The notes: generated from the letters alone by a model not told the origin. A DNA stretch of 64,000 nucleotides from Escarpia spicata (GCA_963995525.1 OZ023217.1:1922257-1986256), one strand, 5' to 3'; positions 44,240 to 58,329 are shown, counted from the first letter of the stretch. Translations and numbers: made by a program.

Positions 44240-45795
44240 GGGGAATGGAGACAGTTGGTGGAGAGAGCAGTGTAAGATAGAGGGGAGTGGAAACAGTTGG
44301 TGGAGAGAGTAGTGTAAGATAGAGGGGAATGGAAACAGTTGGTGGAGAGAGTAGTGTAAGATAGAGGGGAATGGAAACAGTTGGTGGAGAGAGCAGTGCA
44401 GGATAGAGGAGAGTGGAGAGAGTTGTTGGAGAGAGCAGTGCATGGTAGAGGCGAATGGAGAGAGTTGGTGGAGAGAGCAGTGCAAGATAGAGGAGAATGG
44501 AGACAGTTGGTGGAGAGAGCAGTGAAGGTTAGAGGGGAATGGAGACAGTTGGTGGAGAGAGCAGTGCAAGATAGAGGGGAATGGAGATAGTTGGTGGAGA
44601 GAGCAGTGCAGGGTAGAGGGGAATGGAGACAGTTGGTAGAGAGAGCAGTGCAAGATAGAGGGGAATGGAGACAGTTGGTGGAGAGAGCAGTGCAAGATAG
44701 AGGGGAATGGAGACAGACGGTGGAGAGAGCAGTGCAGGGTAGAGGGGAATGGAGACAGTTGGTAGAGAGAGCAGTGCATGGTAGAGGGGAATGGAGACAG
44801 TTGGTGGAGAGAGCAGTGCATGGTAGAGGGGAATGGAGACAGTTGGTGGAGAGAGCAGTGCATGGTAGAGGGGAATGGAGACAGTTGGTGGAGAGAGCAG
44901 TGTAAGATAGAGGGGAATGGAGACAGTTGGTGGAGAGAGCAGTGCAAGATAGAGGGGAATGGAGATAGTTGGTGGAGAGAGCAGTGCAGGGTAGAGGCGA
45001 ATGGAGACAGTTGGTAGAGAGAGCAGTGCAAGATAGAGGGGAATGGAGACAGTTGGTGTAGAGAGCAGTGCAAGATAGAGGGGAATGGAGACAGACGGTG
45101 GAGAGAGCAGTGCAGGGTAGAGGGGAATGGAGACAGTTGATAGAGAGAGCAGTGCATGGTAGAGGGGAATGGAGATAGTTGGTGGAGACAGCAGTGCATG
45201 GTAGAGGGGAATGGAGACAGTTGGCGGAGAGAGCAGTGCATGGTAGAGGGGAATGGAGAGAGTTGGTGGAGAGAGCAATGCAGGATAGTGGAGAGTGGAG
45301 AGAGTTGGTGGAGAGAGCAGTGCATGGTAGAGGGGAATGGAGACAGTTGGTGGAGAGAGGAGTGCAGGGTAGAGGGGAATGGAGACAGTTGGTGGAGAGA
45401 GCAGTGCATGGTAGAGGGGAATGGAGAGAGTTGGTGGAGAGAGCAGTGCAGGGTAGAGGGGAATGGAGAGAGTTGGTGGACAGAGCAGTGCATGGTAGAG
45501 GGGAAATGAGAGAGTTCGTGGAGAGAGCAGTGCATGGTAGAGGGGAATGGAGAGAGTTGGTGGAGAGAGCAGTGCAGGATAGAGGAGAGTGGAGATAGTT
45601 GGTGGAGAGAGTAGTGTAGGATAGAGGAGAGTGGAGAGAGTTGGTGGAGAGAGCAGTGTAGGGTAGAGGGGAATGGAGAGAGTTGGTGGAGAGAGCAGTG
45701 CATGGTAGAGGGGAGTGGAGAGAGTTGGTGGAGAGAGCAGTGCAGGATAGAGGAGAGTGGAGAGAGTTGGCGGAGAGAGCAGTGCAGGATCAGTG
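44240..45795. repeat. 42-bp minisatellite, ~37 copies
   Basis: The unit is GAGAGAGCAGTGCAAGATAG plus AGGGGAATGGAGACAGTTGG and TG. It stays open in several frames on both strands (up to 579 codons on the minus strand) because 42 is a multiple of three. There is no start context, domain or splice structure. It ends about 60 bp from the 3' end of the Penelope-like element. Confidence 0.95.
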
Positions 45796-45857
45796 AGAGA
45801 AAAGAAGAAGACAAAAGATAACTGTGATCGAGGAACGGGATCGAGGCCAGTCTCACT

Positions 45858-48800
45858 CCTGACGCTGAATGACGTCATCGTACACGTGAGGCAGTTCGTA
45901 ATTGCCTTCGTCTCTGTTGATGGTTGTTCTGGTCTTCCTGGTCCAGATGGCTTCCTTTATATGCCGGATTCTTCGGTTGGGTTCCTTGTCTACAATTTTC
46001 GCTCCCTCCCAGTCTATGATATGATTTTCAGTTGTCGCATGGTCTGTAAGGGCGGACTAATTTATGGTAGACATAAATCTTTTTTTCCCGCTCCTTGTGT
46101 ATTTCTTGTTTTTCATGTTGCCTACGTCCTTTCTGTGTTCATGCAGTCGTGTTTTGAATAGTCTTCCTGTCTCCCCAATGTACTCAGCACCACAATTCTA
46201 GCTCGGTATTTGATACACAAGTTCGCCCTGTTCTTCTAGCTGTACTTTGTCCTTGGGATGTACCAACAGGTGCCTGAGAGTGGTGTGGGGACGCATGGCT
46301 GTTGCTACTCCATACTTCTTCAGTACTCGATGTACTCTCTCTGAGACCTCTTCTATCCTTTGTCTTTTTGTTAGTCTTTTTTATTCTTTGTTGTTATCTG
46401 TGACCTTTTTCAAGACCCACGACGGATAGCCACATACTCTTAGAGCTCCTCTCAAGTGTTCAACCTCTTCCTTCTTGTCCCCATCCTCTGAAATTATCGA
46501 CTCACATATGTTCATAAAGTTTCTGACAACTTCTAACTTCTGATGTTTGGGGTGGTGGAACGCAAAATTCAGGTATTGGTCCTGAACACTGTAGACTTCA
46601 CACTGCCATCTTCCTGTACACTGTAGACTTCACACTGCCATCTTCCTGTACACTGTAGACTTCACACTGCCATCTTCCTGTACACTGTAGACTTCACACT
46701 GCCATCTTCCTGTACACTGTAGACTTCACACTGCCATCTTCCTGTACACTGTAGACTTCACACTGCCATCTTCCTGTACACAGTAGACTTCACACTGCCA
46801 TCTTCCTGTACACTGTAGACTTACACTGCCATCTTCCTATACACTGTAGACTTCACACTACCATATTCCTGTACACTGTAGACTTCACACCGCCATCTTC
46901 CTGTACACTGTAGACTTCACGCTGCCATCTTCCTGTACACTGTAGACTTCACACTGCCATCTTCCTGTACACTGTAGACTTCACACTGCCATCTTCCTGT
47001 ACACTGTAGACTTCACGCTGCCATCTTCCTGTACACTGTAGACTTCACGCTGCCATCTTCCTGTACAGTGTAGAGTTCACACTGCCATCTTCCTGTACAC
47101 TGTAGACTTCACACTGCCATCTTCCTGTACACTGTAGACGTCACACTACCATCTTCCTGTACAATGTAGACTTCACACTGCCATCTTCCTGTACACTGTA
47201 GACGTCACACTACCATCTTCCTGTTAATGTAGACTTCACACTGCCATCTTCCTGTACACTGTAGACTTTACACTGCCATCTTCCTGTACACTGTAGACTT
47301 CACGCTGCCATGTTCCTGTACACTGTAGACTTCACACTGCCAATTTCCTGTACACTGTAGACTTCACACTACCATCTTCCTGTACACTGTAGACTTCACG
47401 CTGCCATCTCCCTGTACGCTGTAGACTTCACACTGCCATCTTCCTGTACACTGTAGACTTCACGCTGCCATCTTCCTGTACACTGTAGACTTCACACTGC
47501 CATCTTCCTGTACACTGTAGACTTCACACTGCCATCTTCCTGTACACTGTATAATTCACGCTGCCATCTTCCTGTACACTGTAGACTTCACACTGCCATC
47601 TTCCTGTACACTGTAGACTTCACACTGCCATCTTCCTGTACACTGTAGACTTCACACTACAATATTCCTGTACACTGTAGACTTCACACTGCCATCTTCC
47701 TGTACACTGTAGACTTCACACTACAATATTCCTGTACACTGTAGACTTCACGCTTGTATCTTCCTGTACACTGTAGACTTCACACTGCCATCTTCCTGTA
47801 CACTGTAGACTTCACGCTGCCATCTTCCTGTACACTGTAGACTTCACACTGCCATATTCCTGTACACTGTAGACTTCACACTGCCATCTTCCTGTACATT
47901 GTAGACTTCACACTACCATCTTCCTGTACACTGTATACTTCACACTGCCATCTTCCTGTACACTGTAGACTTCACACAGCCATATTCCTGTACACTGTAG
48001 ACGTCACACTGCCATCTTCCTGTACACTGTAGACTTCACACTGCCATCTTCCTGTACACTGTATACTTCACACTGCCATCTTCCTGTACACAGTAGACTT
48101 CACACTGCCATTTTCCTGTACGCTGTAGACTTCACACTACCATCTTCCTGTACACTGTAGACTTCACACTGCCATCTTCCTGTACGCTGTAGACTTCACA
48201 CTGCCATCTTCCTGTACACTGTAGACTTCACACTGCAATCTTCCTGTACACTGTATACTTCACACAGCCATATTCCTGTACACTGTAGACGTCACACTGC
48301 CATCTTCCTGTACACTGTAGACTTCACACTGCCATCTTCCTGTACACTGTATACTTCACACTGCCATCTTCCTGTACACAGTAGACTTCACACTGCCATT
48401 TTCCTGTACGCTGTAGACTTCACACTACCATCTTCCTGTACACTGTAGACTTCACACTGCCATCTTCCTGTACGCTGTAGACTTCACACTGCCATCTTCC
48501 TGTACACTGTAGACTTCACACTGCAATCTTCCTGTACACTGTATACTTCACGCTGCCATCTTCCTGTACACTGTAGACTTCACACTGCAATCTTCATGTA
48601 CACTGTATACTTCACGCTGCCATCTTCCTGTACACTGTAGACTTCACACTGCCATCTTCCTGTACACTGTAGACTTCACACTGCCATCTTCCTGTACACT
48701 GTAGACTTCACACTGCCATCTTCCTGTACACTGTAGACTTCACACTGCCATCTTCCTGTACACTGTAGACTTCACACTGCCATCTTCCTGTACACTGTAG

Positions 48801-49260
48801 ACTTCACACTGCCATCTTCCTGTACACTGTAGACTTCACACTGCCATCTTCCTGTACACTGTAGACTTCACGCTGCCATCTTCCTGTACACTGTAGACTT
48901 CACACTGGCATTTTCCTGTACACTGTAGACTTCACACTGCCATCTTCCTGTACACTCTATACTTCACACTGCCATCTTCCTGTACACTGTAGACTTCACA
49001 CTGCCATCTTCCTTTCTGGTGAACTTCGCATCCAAGAAGGGCATGCTGTTGTTCTCTTCTTCTTCTCTCGTGAAAACGATGCTACCCGTGGGGGTCTACA
49101 GTGTTCATGTGTTGTTTTAATTTGTTTGCCTTTCCGGTGTGTACCAGGCAAATTACATCGCCCACATATCTCTTCTAGTTTCTCGGTTGGCAATCGACGG
49201 TTGCTGTGGTTATGGTTTTCAGCATTTCAGACTGAGACTGGGAGGTGCTACATTGATGTC
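45858..49260 (-). mobile_element. Penelope-like element split by an internal minisatellite
   Basis: The minus strand reads, from right to left: reverse transcriptase motif C region RYVGDVICLVHTGKANKLKQ and SMPFLDAKFTRKEDGSVKST (49190-49000); a 2.4-kb array; DQYLNFAFHHPKHQKLEVV and LRGALRVCGYPSWVLKKV (46600-46400); a linker, RHLLVHPKDKVQLEEQGE; the GIY-YIG domain LVYQI..NCGAEYIGETGR; and ELPHVYDDVIQRQ at 45858. The order is exactly that of Penelope-like proteins. YVGD replaces the catalytic YVDD, and several stops occur, so it is inactive. The 5' two-thirds of the RT is absent. Confidence 0.9.
46590..49012 (-). repeat. 32-bp minisatellite born inside the Penelope-like ORF, ~75 copies
   Basis: The unit on the minus strand is AGGAAGATGGCAGTGTGAAG plus TCTACAGTGTAC, which is the element's own codons for E-D-G-S-V-K-S-T-V-Y-R. 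The flanking coding sequence on both sides belongs to the same ORF. Because 32 is not a multiple of three, the frame rotates from unit to unit. Confidence 0.95.
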
Positions 49261-49391
49261 TTTGCAACGTAGTGTAAATACAAGGTGATTCCTGTGATAC
49301 GAAACCTTTTGGTCATTTCTTCGAGTTTCCGCACGTTTTTGACACATTTTCTTGTCCGTACTTCGTTCTAAGATTAATTACTGAACATTCG

Positions 49392-49607
49392 TTAGGCTAG
49401 TTCTTTTTTAGATCAAAATCTTTAATTTTTGCATATCCACAGTGTATTTTCGTCATGGTACACGTGATACAGTTCGATGACGTCATTCAGCGTCATCGGT
49501 ACTGAAGAAATCAGCGTGATACGTTAGACGAAAGCCTTTACCAGGTAAAAATACACTTTGGATATGAAAACATTGAAGTTTTTGATCTTAAAAAGAACTA
49601 TCCTAAA
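49392..49607. mobile_element. inverted 3'-end piece of Penelope-like element
   Basis: The + strand at 49462-49510 reads FDDVIQRHRY and stop, then the same 3' noncoding sequence as the 1690 copy (GAAAGCC.TTACCAGGTAAA). It is opposite in orientation to the main copy at 45858-49260. It is framed by a ~47-bp imperfect inverted repeat: 49392-49438 against 49559-49607 (GGATATG.AAA.ATT.AAG and AAAAAGAACTA.CCTAA). Confidence 0.75.
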
Positions 49608-49609
49608 AA

Positions 49610-50866
49610 AAATTCAGTAATAATAGTGGAGAACATGGTTTCTGGTGGTTTTACAGGTTTGAATTTCGGCGGCACATCTGGCGTGGCAATCGAAATTCAA
49701 AAGCGATTACCGTTGTATGTATATGTATGAGATATACAGTATATTTTACAGCGTTCCTTGGTATCACTGGCAAATTGCCCGTCACCTGTCGTGATAGTAA
49801 TATCAACCAAATGTTAGAAAAGACATAGAATCATTACATAAACACCGTAACGCGCTTGCAATTAGGCATAGATATACTTGTCGTTTATTCAAAATGACGA
49901 AGGTCGGAGAGAATGTGAAGTTGACGTCCACGAATAGGCTCTAGTCGTGATAGTGTAGAATTGTCAAATAATATTCATATTACTGCGCTTTTGGCATGAG
50001 GGTAGACATTTAAACATTATTGTGCCAGCGTCTACGTCATATTGCCAAGTCTATGACGCAGGGGCCGTTTTTCCAAAGTTTTTACCGTGCGCGCGTGGTT
50101 CATGCGATTTTTAAGTTACGTTTTACGAATTACGCGCACATTACCTTGGAACATTCCGCATAAATTATTTACCCCACAGAAAGGTCAGAGACTTGAAAAA
50201 TATAGGGTATTTGGAAAAGATATATGTGTTACGTCCTATTCTAGGTTGGGGGTCGTAGATTTATGTATTGAAGTTTGGCGCTCGAGGTTCAAGCCGTCTA
50301 TGAGAAAAACATTAACCTACCCGCATACATACGCAAGATCGATTATAAATTCGTACTCTTCCATCAGGATATCTCTGTAGGAAATACGCTTACTCTTATA
50401 TTTAAATATGTTTCTCCTTTCAAGTGGATGTACTCCGATACAAGAGAAACATCTCTCTTATTGTGGATTGGTGGTGTTGTTTCTTTTGTAAACCATTATG
50501 TTTTTATTCTTGTTTGTGTGTATGTGTGCGTGCGTGCGTGCGTGCGTGCGTGCGTGAGTGCGTGCGTGCACATGTATGAGTGTGTTTTGGCGGCATCCAA
50601 TCACATTGCAGTGTGGTTGTATTTTTTTAACTGAACACAAGCGAATTACCCGTAGATGAACAATTTGTTGGACTCTCGTAAACGAACGAATTTCTAATTG
50701 GCACGTCATCTGGAAGGGTGTTGCTTTGGACGACAATTTGTAATTATATTAATGCGCTAACCACGGAGTATTATAAGTGCATCTCACCCCAGGCTCCGAC
50801 TCGCCTATTTCTACGTCTATTCCCGTTCTTGGACTTTGCCTACGTGATTTTTATATGCTCTGCTTT
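49610..50866. other. unassigned sequence
   Basis: A CGTG tract at 50528-50560. ORFs of about 100 codons at 50087-50634 lack domains or splice context. No gene supported. Confidence 0.35.
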
Positions 50867-50867
50867 T

Positions 50868-51475
50868 CTAGAGAACATGTCTCATGGTGAACACACGCAG
50901 CAACATGTCTCGTGGTGTACAAACGCAGCAACATGCCTCGTGGTAAACACACGCAGCAACATGTTTCATGGTGAACACACGCAGCAACATGTCTCATGGT
51001 GAACACACGCAGCAACATGTCTCGTGGTGAACACACACAGCAACATGTCTCATGGTGAACACACGCAGCAACATGTCTCATGGTGAACACATGCAGCAAC
51101 ATGTCTCGTGGTGAACACACGCAGCAACATGTCTCATGGTGAACACACGCAGCAACATGCCTCATGGTGAACACACGCAGCAACATGTTTCATTGTGAAC
51201 ACGCGCAGCAACATGTCTCGTGGTGAACACACGCAGCAACATGCCTCATCGTGAACACACGCAGCAACATGTATCATGGTGAACACACACAGCAACATGT
51301 CTCATAGTGAACACACGCAGCAACATGTCTCGTGGTGAACACACGCTGCAACATGCCTCATGGTGAACACACGCAGCAACATGTCTCATTGTGAACACGC
51401 GCAGCAACATGTCTCATGGTGAACACACGCAGCAACATGTCTCAAGGTGAACACACGCAGCAACATGTATATTGT
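50868..51475. repeat. 28-bp minisatellite, ~21 copies
   Basis: The unit is AACACACGCAGCAACATGTC plus TCATGGTG. Variants at the TCATG/TCGTG position alternate. Confidence 0.95.
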
Positions 51476-51479
51476 TAAG

Positions 51480-54282
51480 TCTTACAAACAGCTCATGCTG
51501 AACACCGGTGGTTTGGGAAGTAGACGTAGTTAGGTATTTGTATACTGCTCAGCGGCTCGTGAGAATGTTGTTGGCATGTTGTATACTAGGATTCCTGGAA
51601 CTCGCTGAGTTCGTTTTGGTTACTGGAGCGCGGGTCGGACGGGTGTCTGCACTGTTCTCACGGGTGGTACGGCGAAGTCAATTATGAGTTTGATTCAGCT
51701 AACTTTAAAACAATGCATAGGAGATCTGTTGGGGCAGTGTACGTTGTCACACCTCTGGCTTGCGAGGATGCTTAGACTTAGTCGGCTGTCTTATTTAATA
51801 CAATTACAATAGGTACTAAATACAACCTACGTATATTTTTACATTTGCTCTATCACAACATACTGTATAGGGAATTCTAAACATTTTAATCACAAAATAA
51901 TTAACTTGAAGTTAATGATTTAGACACAATTAAGGTTAACACATTTTATGGACTCACACCACATTTTCACTTGGTGGTGCTGGCAGTCAATATATACGAC
52001 TTAACTACCACGTAAGTAATAAAAATGGGCTTATGTGGTTATAAATATATGTGTTATGTATGGTTAACTGTATGCTTGATTGTTGGCATGTTGTAGCATT
52101 GCAATGTAACTATATATAAAATGTGTAACAAGATAATTTTCGAATTTCATGGACCAATGAAAAAGTCTGGCTTAACTTCATTGGTCCAACGAGATTTGTT
52201 AGCTTAGGTCCTTGTTCAGAGTATCGTGCCATCTTCGATGGTAAGCGAATGCGTTCCATTGGTCCGTATATTGCTGGTTGAATGGCAGACCATGGTACGT
52301 ATCGGGACAGAGGTAATAACATTTATGAACATTGTAGACTAGTGATATTCGCATGTTTTTAAAACGCATGGATGTTGATTTTAGCAATTGTGCCATAGGG
52401 TATGCTGACATGAAATAGTCCGGAAGCATACATTTTAAATTTGTTATTAAAGCCAGCACTTTTGTTTGGAACTTCTGTTTCGTAACACGTCATAACTCTT
52501 CATAAACAAATACACGACAAAGTAATACTCGTTACACCGCTGTGCAGCCCCGACGGAACCTTCGCAAGATAATTACATTGCACGCGTACATCGGGTAATT
52601 ACCCCCTTTCTCCAGGCTTCCAACTCGCCGGCCAGTCTCTTTCATTGTTGACAAACGTGTAATTTTTATATCGCATGCCTCGTGTCGTTCGTTCGCCCAC
52701 AGAGACCATCGCTAGAGCCGCGACAATACGCCCAGTAGGGCTCGGGACGACCAGGGGGCGCAGCCCAGGGGTAGGAAGTCTCTGTTGGTCCAGCGCGCTA
52801 TACCATCTGTTGCTTCGATGTGGAACAGCAAGCAAACCCTGCCGCCCGCAGCGAGAATGGCTCGGCCTCTAATCAAATGACACTTCGGAATATCGCTCGG
52901 AAAATTGCATTAAATCGCGCCGCGCTCCCCGGTCGTTACCTCGCCATGCCTGCTATTACCTCCCAACTCTATTATTGTCGGCGGGCGTGCTATCTACCCC
53001 TTGTGCCCGCCCATCGACGTAGGGCGTCCTCTTTATAGAGCTCTCCTGGTCGAGAAGAAAGCGCTACACGCGTCCGCATACAATCGACAAGTGATTGCCA
53101 AGTGATCCTCCTATCAAGTGACGTGTGTTTATATACACGAGCGATGAGGCGTTTATCGATGAGTCCTTGTTAGTTATCTGTGTAATTACCAGACAGTCAT
53201 ATTTTCTTAATAATTGCAGCTATCCGTATGCGTCATATGGTGTGTTGCCGAGTGAAATCTCGACGCTCGTTTGTGTTAAGCTGGATATGTTATTATTATC
53301 ATACAGACAACATATCATTGCACTACACAGATAGCTGATGTAGATGGTCGAGTGATCACACCTGCAAAGTATAATCATTGTATTACACAAAGAGCTAATA
53401 TGAACCGACTATTGTACTTAAGTTAGTGAGCGCTTGCAAGACATTATTATATACATCTATAATTTATGATCATTATGTATACGCACATTTTATGTTTATA
53501 AACATTATTTACATATTTTACAAAGGATATTGTAGACAGCGTGACCAGTGTTACATTTGTACTCTGTCTACCATACTTTGTGAAATATGTAAATAAATAT
53601 ATATATATATATAATCCATGTCTTATGAATCACGGCACGTGTAGTCGAGGGCGACTGTACCAACTGTTACATTTCAGTTGACTGTTTATCAGTTCTATTT
53701 TAATCTGTAAATTTATAGATTATTTCTTTTTATCTTCAATTGCATAAAAAAAAATATTTCTTGACCGCTAAACTAATTCAGTTGGGTAGACAAGATTTGA
53801 TTTCGTGAACTAAACATATGCAGTGGATTTGTAAGGCCAACAAACACTAAGACTAAAATTGGCATTTTTCCAAAACAATGCACCTGGTCTCCCTACGTAC
53901 GTTGTCTGGGTCCAAACTATAGCACAGCTGTATCGCTCCTTACAATGGAATTGCTGTACATATTTCGAGAATCTAACAAATAGAGGATATGAAATATGTA
54001 GATATGTATTGCTGATAACGGAACAGTGTACACTATTGGAATATGAGAACACGTTTATTCTACCATACGACGATACGCGAACGGACCAAATAATCTATTG
54101 ACTCTGTCAACGATATCAGTTTGAATATAGTTAAAACAAAATTAATAAATATCTAATCAACGTGAGTAATACACGGTTGAATACTCGTTGAACTCTCGAT
54201 ATAGGCCAATAACGTCTTTGTACATTTGCTATGTTATGTGTACGTGCTGCATTGGGAGGCAATGTGGTTAAATATTATATGC
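51480..54282. other. unassigned; GC-rich core at 52550-53050
   Basis: AT-rich flanks with no supported ORF. The core is GC-rich with CTAATCAAATGACACTTC and a CTCF-type site at 52748-52763. It could be a regulatory region. Confidence 0.35.
52748..52763 (+). promoter_or_regulatory. CTCF-type motif
   Basis: CGACCAGGGGGCGCAG fits 14 of 16 positions of the published CTCF core as I recall it. It lies in a GC-rich unique segment. Confidence 0.35.
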
Positions 54283-55310
<1,028 letters not shown>

Positions 55311-56269
55311 TGTTGAATTGGCACCAATTCTGTCAAAATTAGGAACGGAAAGCTCAGAAACAATAATTGTAAGAGATTTCAACCTTGTTTTGCTGAAAGT
55401 GAACGACAGACAACAAATTGCGGATTTTTTTGATTGATTTGTGCTTTTATCCAAGATCACTCTACCGACCCGTTTTTCTCTAAATAATTGTATACTCATC
55501 GATCTGATATATTCTAAGATCTCAAATGCCACTAGCGTTTGTACAGCAGGTATACTAATGAGTAATATATCACATCATCTACCATATTTCATAAGCTTTA
55601 ACAAATTACAAACTAAACAAAGAACCCCGAAATATGTGAAAATTAGGACAAACATTGAAAAATCTATTTTAAATTATTGTGAATCTGTAAGTAAATTATG
55701 CATTATGGAGAAACTAAATCAAGATCTTTCTGCAGACCCAAACATTAATTATGAAATACTTGAAAGCATAAAGCATACTTACTCAGCTATACGAAACTAA
55801 TTTTCCAATTACAATTGTCCGCATAACAAATCCAGCTGGATAACATCTGGAATTATTAAGTCTATAAAATATAAAGATAAACTGTATCGGAAACTAAAAC
55901 AAACTACACAAAATGACACTTCTTACAATGCCATGTCGATCAATCTTCGTGTATATAAAACTATTCTAAATAAAACCATCAGAAATGCCAAAAAAGATCT
56001 ACTACGGAAACCTATTTCACCAATTCAAATCAAATACTGTGAAAACATGGGATACTATCAAATAACTTATAAATAAAAACTACACACAGTTTAAACTTCC
56101 AAACCACTTTCATATAAATGGATTACGTATTACCGACACCAAGCCGAATCCATTGAGTTTTTTTTAAATATCGGAACTAAACTGGCACAATCAATTCCCC
56201 GCAAAAGCCCTCAAAAACATTTTAATAGTTATTTACAAAACAGGTATCTTTCAACGTTTAATTTCAAAC

Positions 56270-57234
56270 CAGTAACCGAGATACTGTAATAAAAATCATC
56301 AAGGAATTAGACCCAAAGAGAAGTGCAGGTCATGGTTTGATTTCAAGAGTTTTACTAAATATAATTTATTTATTAATTGCTAAATCTTTGTCCTTAATTA
56401 TTAACCAATCTCTTAACACAGGTATATTTCCACAGAAACCAAAAATTGCCAAAGTTATTCCTTTGTATAAAAAAATGATAACACCTTGCTCAACAATTAC
56501 AGACCAATTTCACTACTCCCCTCAATTTCCAACGATCAAATATTTGACTATCTAACTATAAATGAATTATTATACAAAAGTCAGTACGGGTTTAGGAAAT
56601 TACATTCAACGGAAATGGCTACTCTCGAACTATTCTTCAAAACTTAGATAAAGGAAAAATCCCATTGCATATTTTTTGGATTTATCAAAAGCTTTCGATA
56701 CTATAGACCGCAATATTTTATTTAAAAAGCTTGAACACTACGGCATAAATGGTACTTCCCTAACTTGACTAATGAGCTACCTTGCCAAAAGACGTCAATT
56801 TGTCCAGTTCGATGACGTAACATCTGACACATTACCTATTTCAACTGGCGTCCCGCAAGGGTCAGTATTAGGACCCCTACTATTTACTCTATATATAAAT
56901 GATATTAATCTTGCTAGCAATCAAGGCAAGGCCATACTATATGCTAATGATACCAACCCTCGTCGGACCACTCTGTTCTTCCAAGTGCAGTTCAAATATA
57001 CAAGACTATAATGTAGTCAGTGATAACATAAACGATGAACTAAAACATATTAGTGAATGGTTATCTATAAACAAGCTCTCTCTAATTACAAACAAAATTA
57101 AATATATGCCGTTTCATTTTCCACAACGTAATACCTCCGGTATAAAAGTATCGTTAAAAATAGATGGTAAACCCACAGAGTGTGTACACACAGTCAACTT
57201 TTTAGTCACTACTATTCAAGAAACGTTAGACTGA
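56270..57234 (+). pseudogene. LINE reverse transcriptase with YAND in place of YADD
   Basis: Pieces in several frames: ELDPKRSAGHGLISRVLL (~56305), SQYGFRKLHSTEMATLEL (~56580), [13 protein letters not shown] (~56675), GVPQGSVLGPLLFTLYINDI (~56847), then YAND at 56940 where the catalytic Asp-Asp should be. At least four frameshifts or stops between 56340 and 57240. Confidence 0.83.
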
Positions 57235-57469
57235 ACTCCACACATTGACAACATATATAATAATATATAACGAACCCTGAGAATTACGAATACATTAAAA
57301 CACTTTCTACCTGGATATACATTAAAGACCATGTATAATTCGTTAATTGTGTCAACTTCAACTACAACGTTTTGTCATGGGGTTTTGATACAGATAGACT
57401 TTCTAAATTGCAGAAAAGGGCCATCCGAATAATTCCCTCAGCAAATATAACTTACACACCGAACCTAGA

Positions 57470-57865
57470 ATGAAATCTCTAAATCTATTAAAACTGGAAG
57501 ATATCTTCATTCGTCAATGTTTGACGTTCTTTCACAAATTTGTACATAAACGCGTTCCTAATTTTTTTCAAACGCACTTTTTACAAAACGCTGCATATCC
57601 TGATTATCCCACAAGGCAAAGTCATCAAATTATCATCCCATATAGTCATATATCGAGAGCCAAAAAATGTATTAGATATTACCTACCAACTTTACTTAGA
57701 AAAATGCCACCCTGCATTTTTGGTAAAATATACACACATAGCCTCTATGGTTTTTTCTACATACACCAAACAATACTTATTAGCACTTTACAAAGATACT
57801 TGCACGGACACAAATTGCTACACATGCACTTAGCCTACCAACATACATTCCGTACTGTTTTTTAA
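57470..57865 (+). pseudogene. LINE C-terminal remnant
   Basis: LNLLKLEDIFIRQCLTFFHK and PDYPTRQSHQIIIPYSHISR resemble the end of Jockey-type ORF2 proteins. Continuous for 131 codons. Confidence 0.6.
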
Positions 57866-58094
57866 GCACTTGCATATCTTTAACTTAAATATGTTCTGTA
57901 TACCATGTTGGGAGTTGTAGAAATGTTTTAGTTACAATTACAAGTGAGTGGGCGGCTCTCACGTCAGCGGAATATTTATAATGCCTTAGTGAGTATCACC
58001 CGACAGAAATGTCTTCTTCTTGACATTGTCTTTATACGCTTTGCATTTGCTCATTTACTATCTGTCGAATAGAGATGTTCCAGATCCAGTTCCA

Positions 58095-58135
<41 letters not shown>

Positions 58136-58218
58136 TATTACTAGGCCATCTGGATGAGTCCATGTGGCCACCGCCACCCCCCTCGCCGCGGCTCATCCAG
58201 ATGGCCTAAGGTACTACT

Positions 58219-58311
<93 letters not shown>

Positions 58312-58320
58312 ATACATATA
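58095..58320. repeat. AT tracts flanking a hairpin, then GT and CGTG tracts
   Basis: AT (58095-58131); inverted repeat arms 58142-58158 and 58192-58208 (TAGGCCATCTGGATGAG, perfect, 33-bp loop); AT (58219-58236); GT; then GCGT repeats. Confidence 0.93.
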
Positions 58321-58329
58321 TAATAATAA

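Larger units (their letters stand above)
55318..57870 (+). mobile_element. second Jockey-superfamily LINE, dead
   Basis: Endonuclease C-terminal remnant (55330-55600), linker (KSSWITSGIIKSIKYKDKLY, 55830), reverse transcriptase (56270-57010) and C-terminal region (57010-57865). It is related in plan to the 34300-37250 element but clearly diverged. The 5' end is cut by the AT/GT block. No clean 3' tail was seen after 57870. Confidence 0.82.

Noticed and set aside
44117..45878. 579- and 449-codon minus-strand ORFs
   Set aside because: They are the 42-bp minisatellite read in two frames, with no domain, start context or splice structure. A 42-bp period stays open wherever one unit is open.
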